Part shown: positions 26,491-35,805 of the stretch, in pieces | Numbering within the stretch: position 1 is the first letter of the stretch | Layout of the letters: every line of letters begins with the position of its first letter | From: Martelella endophytica | GTDB lineage: Bacteria > Pseudomonadota > Alphaproteobacteria > Rhizobiales > Rhizobiaceae | Direction: 5' to 3' | Length of the DNA stretch: 64,000 bases | Assembly: GCF_000960975.1 (NCBI RefSeq) | Contig: NZ_CP010803.1 | Span: 843,501 to 907,500 of the forward strand | Program-made: the position numbers and the translations under genes | The notes under the pieces: model-generated | Databases searched by the model: none | Seen by the model: only the letters and a program-made list of their open reading frames with translations | Told to the model about the DNA's origin: nothing

Positions 26491-28485
26491 TTGCAGAATT
26501 TCTCCGTGCGCGTGACCGGCGACAGGCCGGCGCCCTTTCAGCAGATCGTCATTCCGCTTTCCGATGGAACGAAGCTAACAGCACGTCTGTGGCTGCCGGA
26601 AACGCCTGCAGCCTCGGAAGTGCCCGTCGTTCTCGAATGGATCCCGTATCGGCAGTCCGACGGCACTGCGCTTGCCGACAGCATGATGCACGGCTACTTC
26701 GCCGAGAACGGCATTGCCGCCTGCCGGGTCGACATTCGCGGCTCCGGCAATTCGGAAGGGCTTTTGCGCGACGAATACCTGAAGCAGGAACAGGACGACG
26801 CGCTGGAAGTGATCGCCTGGCTCGCAGCGCAGGACTGGTGCAACGGCAATGTCGGTATGATCGGCATTTCCTGGGGCGGCTTTGCCGGCCTGCAGATTGC
26901 CGCGCGCCGTCCGCCGGCCCTGAAGGCGATCGTCACCGCCTGTTCGACGGATGACCGCTACAGTGACGACGTGCATTTCATGGGCGGCGCGCTCCTGAAC
27001 GACGGCCTGCAGTGGGGTGCAGGTCTGTTCACCCAGCTTGGCCGCCCGGCCGACCCGAAACATGCCGGGCAGGATTGGCACGATATCTGGATGAGCAGAC
27101 TGGAGGGCCTTGAGCCGCCGCTTTCCGGGTGGCTTTCGCACATGGAACGGGACGATTTCTGGAAGCACGGCTCGGTCTGCGAAAACTATAACGACATCGA
27201 ATGCGCCGTCTTTGCTGTCGGCGGCTGGGTTGACGGCTATTCCGATCCGATCCTGCGCCTGATGGAAAACCTGAATGTGCCCCGCAAGGGTCTGATCGGC
27301 CCGTGGACACATATGTACCCGACATGGGGTCAGCCAGGCCCGCAGATCGGCTTCCTGCAGGAATGCATGCGCTGGTGGCGCCACTGGCTGCTAGGCGAGG
27401 CGACCGGCATCATGGACGAGCCGATGCTGCGGCTTTGGACCGGTGAGGACCCGAAACCGGATGCCGCATCGCCCGAAATCGGCGGGCACTGGATCGGCCT
27501 TGACCAGTGGCCTTCGCAACGGCCGGAAACGGTCCTGTTTGCAGATGATCGTTGTCTTTGCGAAACGCCGGGCGAGACGGAACGCGAAATCGTGCTCGAC
27601 AGCCCGCTGACGCTGGGTGCGACCGGCGGCGAATGGTGCCCGCTTGATGCGGGCGGCAACGGACCCGAATTTGCCGGTGACCAGAGCGCTGATGACGGGC
27701 AATCGCTCTGTTTCGAAACATGCTGCCTTGAAAAGCCACTGCATCTCGTTGGCCATGCTGTGCTGCGGCTTCGAGTTGCCTTCAAGCCAGGCCGCGCGCT
27801 GCTGGTCATCCGGCTGAATGAAGTTCTCGCCGATGGCCGGTCGGCCCGGGTGACATTTATCGCAAGACGCCTGAGACGCCTCGAAGGCATCGGACCGGAC
27901 GAGCCCTTTGACGTCGAGATCCCGATCAATGCGGTCGCACACCGGTTTTCGCCGGGCAGCAGGTTGCGGCTTGCTCTTTCGACAAGTTACTGGCCGATGA
28001 TCTGGCCGGAGCCCACCGAAAATGCCATCAGGCTTCAGCCCGGAAGTCTGAAGCTGACACTGCCGGGCATGCCGACGGAAGCCGACCTCAGACAGCCGGA
28101 GTTCGGTGAGGCCGTTCATGCCGCCCCTGTCGAAAGCGTGATCCATGTCGCTCCGGAGTATCGACGGTGGATGACCCTCGATCAGGCCAGCGGCAAGGTC
28201 GCAGTCTGTTCGCAGGACACGCCGTCGACCTGGGAGATCGACGGGCTCAAGATCACGGGCCGCTATGACCACGACTATGCAATCCTGCCGCGTCAGGGGC
28301 AGTCCGCGCGTGCAGGCTTTCAGTTTTCCCAGACCTATGAACGCGACGGCTGGAAAGTATCGATCGACACGGACACGCAGGTCTGCTGGGAGGGTGGCAA
28401 ACTGGCGCTGAGATCGCGCTTCACCGCTCATGAGGCCGGCCGCCTCGTATTCGAGCGCAACTGGACCCAGCATTTTGACTATTGA
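26491..28485 (+). CDS. CocE/NonD-family alpha/beta hydrolase
   Basis: A 664-residue serine hydrolase related to cocaine esterase and X-Pro acyl aminopeptidases. The nucleophile is Ser127 in GISWGG, the His is probably in GPWTHMYP, and the C-terminal jelly-roll domain follows (residues about 330-560). The start is a TTG at 26491 with GGAAC before it; no ATG lies near the conserved N-terminus, so TTG is the best choice. No signal peptide. It follows the binding-protein gene of system 1 and overlaps the region before DUF1989, so it likely hydrolyses the imported ester or amide. Confidence 0.88.
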   Translation: MQNFSVRVTGDRPAPFQQIVIPLSDGTKLTARLWLPETPAASEVPVVLEWIPYRQSDGTALADSMMHGYFAENGIAACRVDIRGSGNSEGLLRDEYLKQEQDDALEVIAWLAAQDWCNGNVGMIGISWGGFAGLQIAARRPPALKAIVTACSTDDRYSDDVHFMGGALLNDGLQWGAGLFTQLGRPADPKHAGQDWHDIWMSRLEGLEPPLSGWLSHMERDDFWKHGSVCENYNDIECAVFAVGGWVDGYSDPILRLMENLNVPRKGLIGPWTHMYPTWGQPGPQIGFLQECMRWWRHWLLGEATGIMDEPMLRLWTGEDPKPDAASPEIGGHWIGLDQWPSQRPETVLFADDRCLCETPGETEREIVLDSPLTLGATGGEWCPLDAGGNGPEFAGDQSADDGQSLCFETCCLEKPLHLVGHAVLRLRVAFKPGRALLVIRLNEVLADGRSARVTFIARRLRRLEGIGPDEPFDVEIPINAVAHRFSPGSRLRLALSTSYWPMIWPEPTENAIRLQPGSLKLTLPGMPTEADLRQPEFGEAVHAAPVESVIHVAPEYRRWMTLDQASGKVAVCSQDTPSTWEIDGLKITGRYDHDYAILPRQGQSARAGFQFSQTYERDGWKVSIDTDTQVCWEGGKLALRSRFTAHEAGRLVFERNWTQHFDY

Positions 28486-28493
28486 GGCAAATC

Positions 28494-29120
28494 ATGACTG
28501 ACATTGTTGACGTAACGAAGGTTCCCGCGCGGCAGGGGCGCATGATCGCGCTCAATGCCGGAGATATGGTTGATGTCGTGAACACGCACGGCGGCCAGGT
28601 CGTCGACACCTGGGCGTTTTCCCGCGACAATCCGGCGGAATACATGTCGATGGAGCACAGCCATGTGCTGCACTACCGGCTGAACTTCAAACCCGGCGAT
28701 GCGCTGTGCACCGACGCCTGGCGCACGATCATGACCTTTGTCGAGGACACCTCTCCGGGTATTCACGACACGCTCTGCCCCGCCTGTTGCGAGCCGAGCT
28801 ACAACATTTTTTACGGCCACAAGGGCTATCATGCCAATTGCAGCGACAACCTGAAGGGTCAGTTCGAGAAGCTCGGCGTGCCGTTCCATCGTGTGCCGAC
28901 GCCGTGGAACCTGTTCATGGAAACGATCGTCGAAAACAACAATACGCTGAGAGATATGCCGAGCACGACGAAGCGCGGCCAGTATGTCCGCCTGCGCGCG
29001 GAGATGGACTGCTATTTCGCCGTCTCCGCCTGCCCCCAGGACCTGATCGTCATCAACGGCGAAGACGGCGTTCCGCGTGACATCGAACTGCATGTCCACC
29101 GCGCCAAGAGCAGCACCTGA
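28494..29120 (+). CDS. DUF1989 (urea carboxylase-associated family) protein
   Basis: A 208-residue protein. The start at 28494 has GAGG before it; the TTG reading 12 bases earlier has none. Family features are HGGQVVDTWAF, MSMEHSHVLHYRLNF and the cysteine-rich DTLCPACCEPSY. The function of DUF1989 is not settled; relatives occur next to urea carboxylase and allophanate hydrolase genes (UAAP proteins), and some are proposed aminomethyl-transfer-like proteins. Here it ends the system 1 operon beside a hydrolase, so a role in breaking down a urea- or amide-containing substrate is possible but inferred. Confidence 0.85.
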   Translation: MTDIVDVTKVPARQGRMIALNAGDMVDVVNTHGGQVVDTWAFSRDNPAEYMSMEHSHVLHYRLNFKPGDALCTDAWRTIMTFVEDTSPGIHDTLCPACCEPSYNIFYGHKGYHANCSDNLKGQFEKLGVPFHRVPTPWNLFMETIVENNNTLRDMPSTTKRGQYVRLRAEMDCYFAVSACPQDLIVINGEDGVPRDIELHVHRAKSST

Positions 29121-29266
29121 ACTTTCGTGAGGCACCTCTCGAATTGCCGGCCTGCCGGCACGTGCCCATCGACGCGCCATGGTTTGCGAACCGACTATCT
29201 TCCTTTTCGACGTGGAAACGGAGCAATCGCTCACCATCGGCTGAAGCGGACTGGGGCGCGTCCCAA

Positions 29267-30244
29267 TCAGGCGAAGTGGCAGGCCGCGCGATGGCCGGGC
29301 CTGACCGGCTTCAGAAGCGGATCTTCCTGACGACAGATGTCCTGCGCCATCGGACACCGTGAAGCGAAACGGCATCCTTTCGGGATGTTCATCGGGCTCG
29401 GGAGATCGCCGGAAACCGGCGGCCGGAAACGCTTGCCCGTCGGGCGCGGCGGCAGGATGGCCGAGACGAGCGCCTGCGTGTAGGGATGCCGCGGATCGTC
29501 GAGAACCGTCCTGACCGGCCCTTCTTCGACAATCCGGCCGAGATACATCACCGCGATGTCATCGGCGATGTGGCGGACGATGCCGAGGTCGTGAGAGATG
29601 AAAACATAGCCGAGCCCCATCTTCTCCTGGATGTCTTGGAAAAGATTGACGATCTGCGCCTGAACGGAGACGTCGAGGGCGGCAACCGGCTCGTCGGCGA
29701 CGATGAGATCCGGTTCCATCGTCAGGGCGCGGGCAATGCAGATGCGCTGCCGCTGGCCGCCGGAGAATTCGTGCGGGTAGCGCGAGACGATTTCCGGCGA
29801 GAGGCTGACGGCCTCCAGCATCTCGGCGACCTTCTCGCGCCGGTTTTCGATACCGTTGAGATACATCGGCTCAGCGACGCTGTCGCCGATCTTCATGCGC
29901 GGATCGAGCGAGCCCATCGGGTCCTGAAACACCATCTGGAACCGCCTGCGCAGTGCCTGCAGCTTTCGCCCCTTGAGACGTGAGATATTCTCTCCCTCGA
30001 ACTCGATGGCGCCGCCTGTCGGCTCCAGAAGCCGGATCAGAACGCGCCCGAGCGTCGATTTTCCGCAGCCGGATTCGCCGACAAGGCCCAGCGTGCGGCC
30101 GCGATAGAGCCTGAGATCGACGCCATCGACGGCGCGCAGCCATGCTTTCGGCTCGTGCGACAGAAGCCTGCGGCCGACGGGAAAGCGTTTCTCGAGGGCA
30201 TGCACTTCCATCAGGGGCGTTTCTGTGCGGTCAGGTCTTGGCAT
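29267..30244 (-). CDS. Peptide-type ABC ATPase, DppF/OppF family (system 2)
   Basis: A 325-residue ATPase with Walker [10 protein letters not shown], signature [15 protein letters not shown], Walker [11 protein letters not shown] and switch His ISHD. The C-terminal cysteine cluster is [15 protein letters not shown]. The start at 30244 overlaps the DppD stop by 14 bases; a start at 30211 cannot be excluded and no ribosome site decides. It is the last gene of system 2 and converges with DUF1989 across 146 bases that contain no other gene. Confidence 0.92.
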   Translation of the reverse strand: MPRPDRTETPLMEVHALEKRFPVGRRLLSHEPKAWLRAVDGVDLRLYRGRTLGLVGESGCGKSTLGRVLIRLLEPTGGAIEFEGENISRLKGRKLQALRRRFQMVFQDPMGSLDPRMKIGDSVAEPMYLNGIENRREKVAEMLEAVSLSPEIVSRYPHEFSGGQRQRICIARALTMEPDLIVADEPVAALDVSVQAQIVNLFQDIQEKMGLGYVFISHDLGIVRHIADDIAVMYLGRIVEEGPVRTVLDDPRHPYTQALVSAILPPRPTGKRFRPPVSGDLPSPMNIPKGCRFASRCPMAQDICRQEDPLLKPVRPGHRAACHFA

Positions 30245-31211
30245 GGTCGAAAGCTCTGATACAGGCGGATGTGTGACCGGCGGTGACAGGACGCGGTTCC
30301 GGAAGCGCCGCATCGCAGGCGGACATGCGGTGCGCGCAGCGGGTCGCGAAACGACAGCCCGGCGGCAGATCGGCAAGCTTCGGCACGGTTCCGGGGATGG
30401 TCTCCAGCCGGCGCACCTCCTCTCGGCCCGGGATCGAGCGGATGAGGGCCTGCGAATAGGGATGCGACGGCGCGTCGAAGAAATCATTGACCGAGGCCGT
30501 CTCCATCACCCGCCCGCAATACATCACCGCCACCCTGTCGGCGAAATTGGCGATGACGCCGAGATCGTGGGTGATCAACAGGATCGACAGGTTGGACTGT
30601 TCGCGCAGATCCATCAGGAGGTCGAGGATCTGCGCCTGCACGGTGACGTCGAGGGCGGTCGTCGGCTCGTCCGCCAGAAGCATCTCCGGCTCGCAGGCAA
30701 GCGCCATGGCGATCATCACCCGCTGGCGCAGACCACCCGAGAGCTCGTGCGGATAGGCCTTGAGCCGCCCGGCTGCATCGGGGATCTTGACCCTGTCGAG
30801 CAGGTCCTTCGCCCGGATCAGCGCATCCTTCATCTGCAAGCCGTGATGCGCACGCAAGGTCTCGGCGATCTGGCGGCCGACCGTCAGAACCGGGTTCAGC
30901 GACGACATGGGGTCCTGGAAGATCATCGAAATCCTCCGGCCGCGCAGCGCCGTCATCTGCTTTTCCGGCAGGTTGACGAGGTTGCGGCCCGCGAAGCGGA
31001 CCTCGCCCTCGACCTTAGCACTTTCAGGCAGGAGGCCGATCATGGCCATGGCGGTCGCCGATTTCCCTGAACCGCTTTCGCCGACAAGCCCGAGAACTTC
31101 GCCCGGCTTCACCGAGAACGAGCAGCGTTCCACGGCGGGCAGAAGCGTGCCGCCGGAATTGAACTTCACCGTCAGGTCGCGGACATCGAGAAGCGGGGAG
31201 TTGTCAGCCAT
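30231..31211 (-). CDS. Peptide-type ABC ATPase, DppD/OppD family (system 2)
   Basis: A 326-residue ATPase. Walker A is GESGSGKSA, the Q-loop [13 protein letters not shown], the signature [15 protein letters not shown], Walker [12 protein letters not shown] and the switch His [21 protein letters not shown] carries the C-terminal cysteines. The start at 31211 has a strong GAGGAGG site and overlaps the upstream permease gene by 8 bases. Confidence 0.94.
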   Translation of the reverse strand: MADNSPLLDVRDLTVKFNSGGTLLPAVERCSFSVKPGEVLGLVGESGSGKSATAMAMIGLLPESAKVEGEVRFAGRNLVNLPEKQMTALRGRRISMIFQDPMSSLNPVLTVGRQIAETLRAHHGLQMKDALIRAKDLLDRVKIPDAAGRLKAYPHELSGGLRQRVMIAMALACEPEMLLADEPTTALDVTVQAQILDLLMDLREQSNLSILLITHDLGVIANFADRVAVMYCGRVMETASVNDFFDAPSHPYSQALIRSIPGREEVRRLETIPGTVPKLADLPPGCRFATRCAHRMSACDAALPEPRPVTAGHTSACIRAFDHAKT

Positions 31212-32040
31212 GCGCGCCTCCTCTCGGATCGAGCCGTTCGCGCAGGCCGTTGCCGAGCATGTTGATACCCCAGACCACGAGGATGATGGCGACGCCGGCG
31301 CTGTCGGCAACCCACGGCGCGACGAAGAGACGGTCGCGCCCCTCGGCCAGGACATTGCCCCAGCTCGGTGTCGGCGGCGGTACGCCGAGGCCGAGGAAGG
31401 AAAGCGCCGTCTCGGTCAGGATCATCTGCGCCACCTGCAGGGTCGAGATGACGATGATCATCGGCAGCAGATGCGGCAGGATATGGCGACGGATGATGTA
31501 CCACCCCGCCCCGCCCTGCACACGCGCCGCCTCGATGAACGGACGCTCCTTCAGCGATAGCGTCAGCCCGTAGACAACGCGGGCATAAACCATCCAGGAG
31601 GAGACGCCGAGCACGAGCACGATGTTCAGCAGGCTACCGCCGAGCGTTGCCACGATCAGGATTGCGAGCAGGATTTCGGGGAAGGCCAGATGCGCATCGG
31701 CAAAGCGCATGATGAAGGTTCCGAGCCGGCCGCCGCGATAGGACGCGACCACGCCGGCAAGCGAGCCGATGGTACAGGACAAGAGCATGGAGCTGATGCC
31801 GACAAGAATGGAAACGCGTGCGCCGTAGATCAGCCGGGAGAGAACGTCACGCCCATAATTGTCTGTGCCGAGAATGTGCTCCCAGCTTCCCTTGCTGCTC
31901 CAGACCGGCGGGCTCAGGCGGTTGAACAGGTCCTGCGTGAGCGGATCGGACGGCGCAATCTGAGGCGCGAAGATTGCAACGACCGCGAAGATGAAAACGA
32001 TCAGCGTTCCGACGATGATCTTGAAACGGGCTCCGAACAT
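31204..32040 (-). CDS. Peptide-type ABC permease, DppC family (system 2)
   Basis: A 278-residue permease. The start at 32040 (MFGARFKIIVGTLIVFIFAV) gives the N-terminal helix; the longer ORF adds residues that overlap the upstream DppB gene. HILGTDNYGRDVLSRLIYGA, KERPFIEAARVQGGAGWYII and LSFLGLGVPPPTPSWGNVLA are family marks. It begins 4 bases after the DppB stop. Confidence 0.93.
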   Translation of the reverse strand: MFGARFKIIVGTLIVFIFAVVAIFAPQIAPSDPLTQDLFNRLSPPVWSSKGSWEHILGTDNYGRDVLSRLIYGARVSILVGISSMLLSCTIGSLAGVVASYRGGRLGTFIMRFADAHLAFPEILLAILIVATLGGSLLNIVLVLGVSSWMVYARVVYGLTLSLKERPFIEAARVQGGAGWYIIRRHILPHLLPMIIVISTLQVAQMILTETALSFLGLGVPPPTPSWGNVLAEGRDRLFVAPWVADSAGVAIILVVWGINMLGNGLRERLDPRGGAHG

Positions 32041-32044
32041 CCGC

Positions 32045-32962
32045 TCAATCCAGATTGATACGCGGATCAACCATCGCAAGAAGCAGGTCCGCGACAAGGT
32101 TGGCGAGCACGATTGCAAGACAGGTGATGGTGACCGTGGCGACCACCACGGGCACGTCGCGCTGGTAGACCGCGCCGATCATCAGCCGGCCGATACCTGG
32201 CCAGGCGAAGATCGTTTCCGTGACCACCGAGCCGCCGACCAGCCGGCCCATCTGCAGGCCGAAGAAGCTGATGATCGGGTTGAGCGCGTTCGGCAGCACA
32301 TGCCTGAGCAGTATGTAGCCCTTCTTCAGCCCTTTCGACCGGGCGGTCGTGACATATTGCTCAGCGCCTGCCTCCAGCACCGCCGTGCGGGTGATCAGCA
32401 CGAGGTTCGGCGCAATGAAGGCGGCAAGGGTGACGGCGGGCAGGACAAGATATCTAAGCCCGCCCGTGCCCGAGGTCGGGAGCCAGCCGAGCTGCAGCGC
32501 GAAAAGCTGCACCAGCAGGATGCCGAGCCAGAAACTCGGCATCGACTGTCCGGCCACGGCGACGGTCGAGATCACCATGTCGATCCAGCGATCCTTGTAG
32601 ATCGCCGAGACCAGACCGCCGACCAGGCCGAAAACCAGCGCCAGCACCAAAGATGCGCCGATCAACTCGAAGGTAGCGCCGAGACGGCTCACCACGATGT
32701 CGAGGGCGGGCGCCTGAAACTGCAGCGACCGCCCGAAATCAAGCGTCAGGATATCGGCGAGAAAGCGCCAGTACTGGACGATCAGCGGCTGATCAAGCCC
32801 CAGCTGACGACGCAATGTCTCGATCTGTTCCGGCGTTGCCGTGATATCGAGATAAAGCGTCGCCGGATCACCGGTGAGCCGCAACACGAAGAAGGTTGCG
32901 GTAATCACCAGCAGCAGCGTTATCGGAACCGTTATCAGTTGCCGGATTGTGAATTGAAACAC
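32045..32962 (-). CDS. Peptide-type ABC permease, DppB family (system 2)
   Basis: A 305-residue permease. The N-terminal helix (ITLLLVITATFFVLRLTGDP) is followed by a periplasmic segment. ITRTAVLEAGAEQYVTTARS aligns with the EAA region, and LVGGSVVTETIFAWPGIGRL with the conserved C-terminal part. It follows the M24-type peptidase gene by 45 bases and opens the permease and ATPase part of system 2. Confidence 0.93.
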   Translation of the reverse strand: MFQFTIRQLITVPITLLLVITATFFVLRLTGDPATLYLDITATPEQIETLRRQLGLDQPLIVQYWRFLADILTLDFGRSLQFQAPALDIVVSRLGATFELIGASLVLALVFGLVGGLVSAIYKDRWIDMVISTVAVAGQSMPSFWLGILLVQLFALQLGWLPTSGTGGLRYLVLPAVTLAAFIAPNLVLITRTAVLEAGAEQYVTTARSKGLKKGYILLRHVLPNALNPIISFFGLQMGRLVGGSVVTETIFAWPGIGRLMIGAVYQRDVPVVVATVTITCLAIVLANLVADLLLAMVDPRINLD

Positions 32963-33007
32963 GCTGTCTCCCGTCTGACTTTGGTTGGCCGGGAAAGTCG
33001 ATCCCGA

Positions 33008-34138
33008 TCAGACGACCAGGATCTCCTCGTTGTCGAAGGCGTCGGACAGAAGCACCGGCCCGCTCTCGGTGATGTGGTAGAGGTCTTCCATGTGAAGCCC
33101 TTTCTCGCCGACGAAACGGATGCGCGTTTCGACCGTGCACACCATTCCGGGTTCGAAAACCGTGTTTTCTTCCGGCTTGATCATCGGATACTCATGTAGC
33201 TCAAGCCCGATCGAGTGGCCGTTATGGGCAAACGGGAACGGAAGGCCGTGTTTGGCATGAAGCTTTGCAGCCACATCAAAAAGCTGACCGCCGGTGTTTC
33301 CGGGCCTGAGCATATCGGCGATCGTGTGATGGATTTCCCTGAGCCGCTTCCAGATGTCCTGTTCTTCGGCGGTGGGCTTGCCCATCTTCGCGGTGCGTCC
33401 GACATTCGACGGATAGGCGCCGGGATACCAACCGCCGCTGTCGGCCTTCACATAGTCGCCCTTCTGCACCTGATAGCCTGTCGGTGCTGCGTGCGGGAAA
33501 CCGGTGTTGGGGCCGGCGTTGATATGGTTGAAGGCGACGATATCGGCACCCGACAGCATGATCCCGTCGGCCAGCCGGCGTGAAAGACTGTATTCGGTCT
33601 CACCGACGCGCGTGGTCGCGAAGGTCGCGAGCATGGCCTTTTCCGTTCCGCGGAAAGCCTCCTGGAGCGTCGCAACCTCGCGGCTGGTCTTGATCGAACG
33701 CACCTTGCGAAACAACGGATCGCAGGCATCGACCTTGAGGTTCGGAAGCTGTTCCTTCAGCGACAGCAGATATTTCGCGGCGAAATATTCAAGCTCAATG
33801 CCGATCTTGCCATCGGCAAGACCCAGCTCCTTGAGCACATCGGCCAGAAGATCGGTGGGCTTGACGAAGAACTCGCGATAGCCGCGAATATCCTCGATCC
33901 AGGTCTTCTGGCGCACATAGGCCTCTTCGACCTGGCACAGGATGAAGACCGGATCGCGCCCCTTGGCCCAGACGATGAAGCCCAGGCGATCGCGGATCGA
34001 CTTCATTGTGTCGATCATGACATCGGAGATATAGCGGACGTTTTCGGGCGAGCAGGCGACGATTGCATCGAATTCGCTGGCCTCGAGCTCAGCGCGCAGG
34101 CGGGGGATATCCCCCATGGCGTCTGCAGCAGTTTTCAT
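33008..34138 (-). CDS. M24-family (Xaa-Pro dipeptidase/creatinase fold) protein with altered metal site
   Basis: A 376-residue protein with an N-terminal creatinase/prolidase domain and a C-terminal pita-bread domain. Expected metal ligands are seen as Asp in KADSGG, His in AHNGHSIGLELHE, Glu in VCTVETRI and Glu in HMEDLYHIT. The second Asp, normally in a YCSDITRT-like motif, is Asn here (YPSNVGRT, codon AAT). Loss of one ligand suggests single-metal or metal-free chemistry, as in creatinase-type members, rather than classic prolidase activity. It lies between binding protein and permeases of system 2, so it probably acts on the imported compound inside the cell. Confidence 0.88.
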   Translation of the reverse strand: MKTAADAMGDIPRLRAELEASEFDAIVACSPENVRYISDVMIDTMKSIRDRLGFIVWAKGRDPVFILCQVEEAYVRQKTWIEDIRGYREFFVKPTDLLADVLKELGLADGKIGIELEYFAAKYLLSLKEQLPNLKVDACDPLFRKVRSIKTSREVATLQEAFRGTEKAMLATFATTRVGETEYSLSRRLADGIMLSGADIVAFNHINAGPNTGFPHAAPTGYQVQKGDYVKADSGGWYPGAYPSNVGRTAKMGKPTAEEQDIWKRLREIHHTIADMLRPGNTGGQLFDVAAKLHAKHGLPFPFAHNGHSIGLELHEYPMIKPEENTVFEPGMVCTVETRIRFVGEKGLHMEDLYHITESGPVLLSDAFDNEEILVV

Positions 34139-34163
34139 GTCTTTGAATTCCTTGGAGGTGGGG

Positions 34164-34197
34164 GCCGTTCCGAATCCGGAGATCGGTTCGGAACGGC
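34164..34197 (-). other. Long hairpin after binding protein of system 2
   Basis: GCCGTTCCGAA (34164-34174) and TTCGGAACGGC (34187-34197) pair perfectly over 11 bp around a 12-base loop that holds a smaller CCG/CGG stem. It begins 9 bases after the binding-protein stop. There is no T-tract; mRNA stabilisation is likely. Confidence 0.7.
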
Positions 34198-34206
34198 TAA
34201 GTCATT

Positions 34207-35730
34207 TCAGGAAAGCTTCGCGTCGTGCATGCGAAGGATCTTGTCGGACGGTGCGCCCCAGCCCTCGAGCCCGGTCGACTTGCCGTAGACTGTCGGCAGC
34301 CCGAAGAGGAAGACCGCGGGGCATTCCTCGTGCATGATCTCCGTCATGCGATGGTAGGCGGCAAGACGGGCTTCGGTATCCACGGTTGAACGGCCGGCGA
34401 CGAACTCCTTCTCGTATTCGTCGTTTTCCCAGTAAGCGCGTCCCGAAGCCTGGGTAAACCAGACCATCGCGAAGTCGGCATCGCCGAGGCTGTACCAGCC
34501 GACCATGTGCATCGGACCCATATTGTGCGCGGTCGACATCTTCGAATAGACGCCCTGCTCGACGACATTGACCGTCGTCTTCACGCCGACATCCCCGAAC
34601 ATCGCGGCAATGACATTGCAAATGTCGACATCGGCGAGATATTTGCCGGACCGTGTGGTGATCGAGGTCTCGAAACCGTCGGGATAGCCCGCCTCGGCGA
34701 GCAGCGCCTTGGCCTTCTCCGGGTCGTAGGAAAAGGGCTCCAGATCGGGGTTGAACCCAAACGTGTTGCTGGTCAGCATCTGGCCCTGCAACACCGTGCC
34801 GCGGCCCATCAGCAGCTTGTCGAGGATCGCCTGCTTGTTGACGGCGTAGTTCAGCGCCTGACGGACGCGCGGATCGCTGAATTCCTTGAGGCTCGTGTCG
34901 AAGGTCAAAAGCAGGCCGACAGTCGACTCGACAGCATCGACGACGGCAGTGCCGGACTTGTCGATAGTTCCCAAAAGGTCGATCGGCAGCTCTTCGGCAA
35001 TTGCAACTTCACCCGCCATAAGGCTTGCGACGCGCGTGGAGCCTTCCGGCACCTGACGCAGCGTAAGGGTTGCGGAAGCCGGCGGCTCGCCCCAGTAATC
35101 TTCGAATGCGGTAAAGGAGATCCTGTCTCCGGGCGTCCATTCATTCAGCACGAACGGCCCCGTTCCCATCGGCTTTGTTGTCATGCCGTCGCGCCCGACG
35201 GATTCGACGTAGTGCTTCGGCTCGATCACGATGTTGGAAAGACCATTCAGAAGCGTCGGGAACGGTCCGTCAGTAACGATACGCACGGTCGTGTCGTCGA
35301 CAATCTCGACGGAGCTGATCTGGGAGATGCGGGCACGCGAACCGTAATTGTTTTCCGGGTCAAGCACATAGTCGAGCGTGAACTTCACATCCGCGGCGGT
35401 AAACGGCTTGCCGTCGTGAAAGACGACACCCTCGCGAAGATGAAAGAGCCAAGTGGAGTCGTCTTTGGCTTCCCAACTCGCGGCAAGACCGGGGACCAGC
35501 GATCCGTCATTCTGGCGCGAGACGAGCGATTCCAGCATCTGCTTGATGACCGAAAGCGACGCAAAGCTGCTGAAGCCGGTGATCAGCGAATCCGGCAGTC
35601 CCTGAACCGCGACGACAAGATCCGAACCCTGTGCGAATGCGGGAAAGCCCGCGAATGCGGCGAGCGCTCCAGTGGCCGCACTAGCGGCAAGGAACCCACG
35701 GCGTGTTAAGGAAGGCGTCTTAGGAGGCAT
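34207..35730 (-). CDS. Family-5 extracellular solute-binding protein (system 2)
   Basis: A 507-residue binding protein. The N-terminus SLTRRGFLAASAATGALAAF has a clear Tat motif (TRRGFLA) with cleavage near AFAQ, so it is exported folded. Family marks are AASWEAKDDSTWLFHLREGV, TAADVKFTLDYVLDPENNYG and GTGPFVLNEWTPGD. The expected VRQALNYAVNKQAILDKLL segment is present. It is the first gene of the system 2 operon, 75 bases downstream of the GntR gene on the same strand. Confidence 0.94.
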   Translation of the reverse strand: MPPKTPSLTRRGFLAASAATGALAAFAGFPAFAQGSDLVVAVQGLPDSLITGFSSFASLSVIKQMLESLVSRQNDGSLVPGLAASWEAKDDSTWLFHLREGVVFHDGKPFTAADVKFTLDYVLDPENNYGSRARISQISSVEIVDDTTVRIVTDGPFPTLLNGLSNIVIEPKHYVESVGRDGMTTKPMGTGPFVLNEWTPGDRISFTAFEDYWGEPPASATLTLRQVPEGSTRVASLMAGEVAIAEELPIDLLGTIDKSGTAVVDAVESTVGLLLTFDTSLKEFSDPRVRQALNYAVNKQAILDKLLMGRGTVLQGQMLTSNTFGFNPDLEPFSYDPEKAKALLAEAGYPDGFETSITTRSGKYLADVDICNVIAAMFGDVGVKTTVNVVEQGVYSKMSTAHNMGPMHMVGWYSLGDADFAMVWFTQASGRAYWENDEYEKEFVAGRSTVDTEARLAAYHRMTEIMHEECPAVFLFGLPTVYGKSTGLEGWGAPSDKILRMHDAKLS

Positions 35731-35805
35731 GTTTTAGTTCCCTTTCCTTTTATGACTTGGGGACGTGGACCGCCCCTTACCTTTCGACGACCGCGGAAAC
35801 GATCG

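Noticed and set aside
29121..29266. Terminator between the convergent DUF1989 and DppF genes
   Set aside because: A GCCGGC-CT-GCCGGC motif exists but forms no strong stem with a T-tract.
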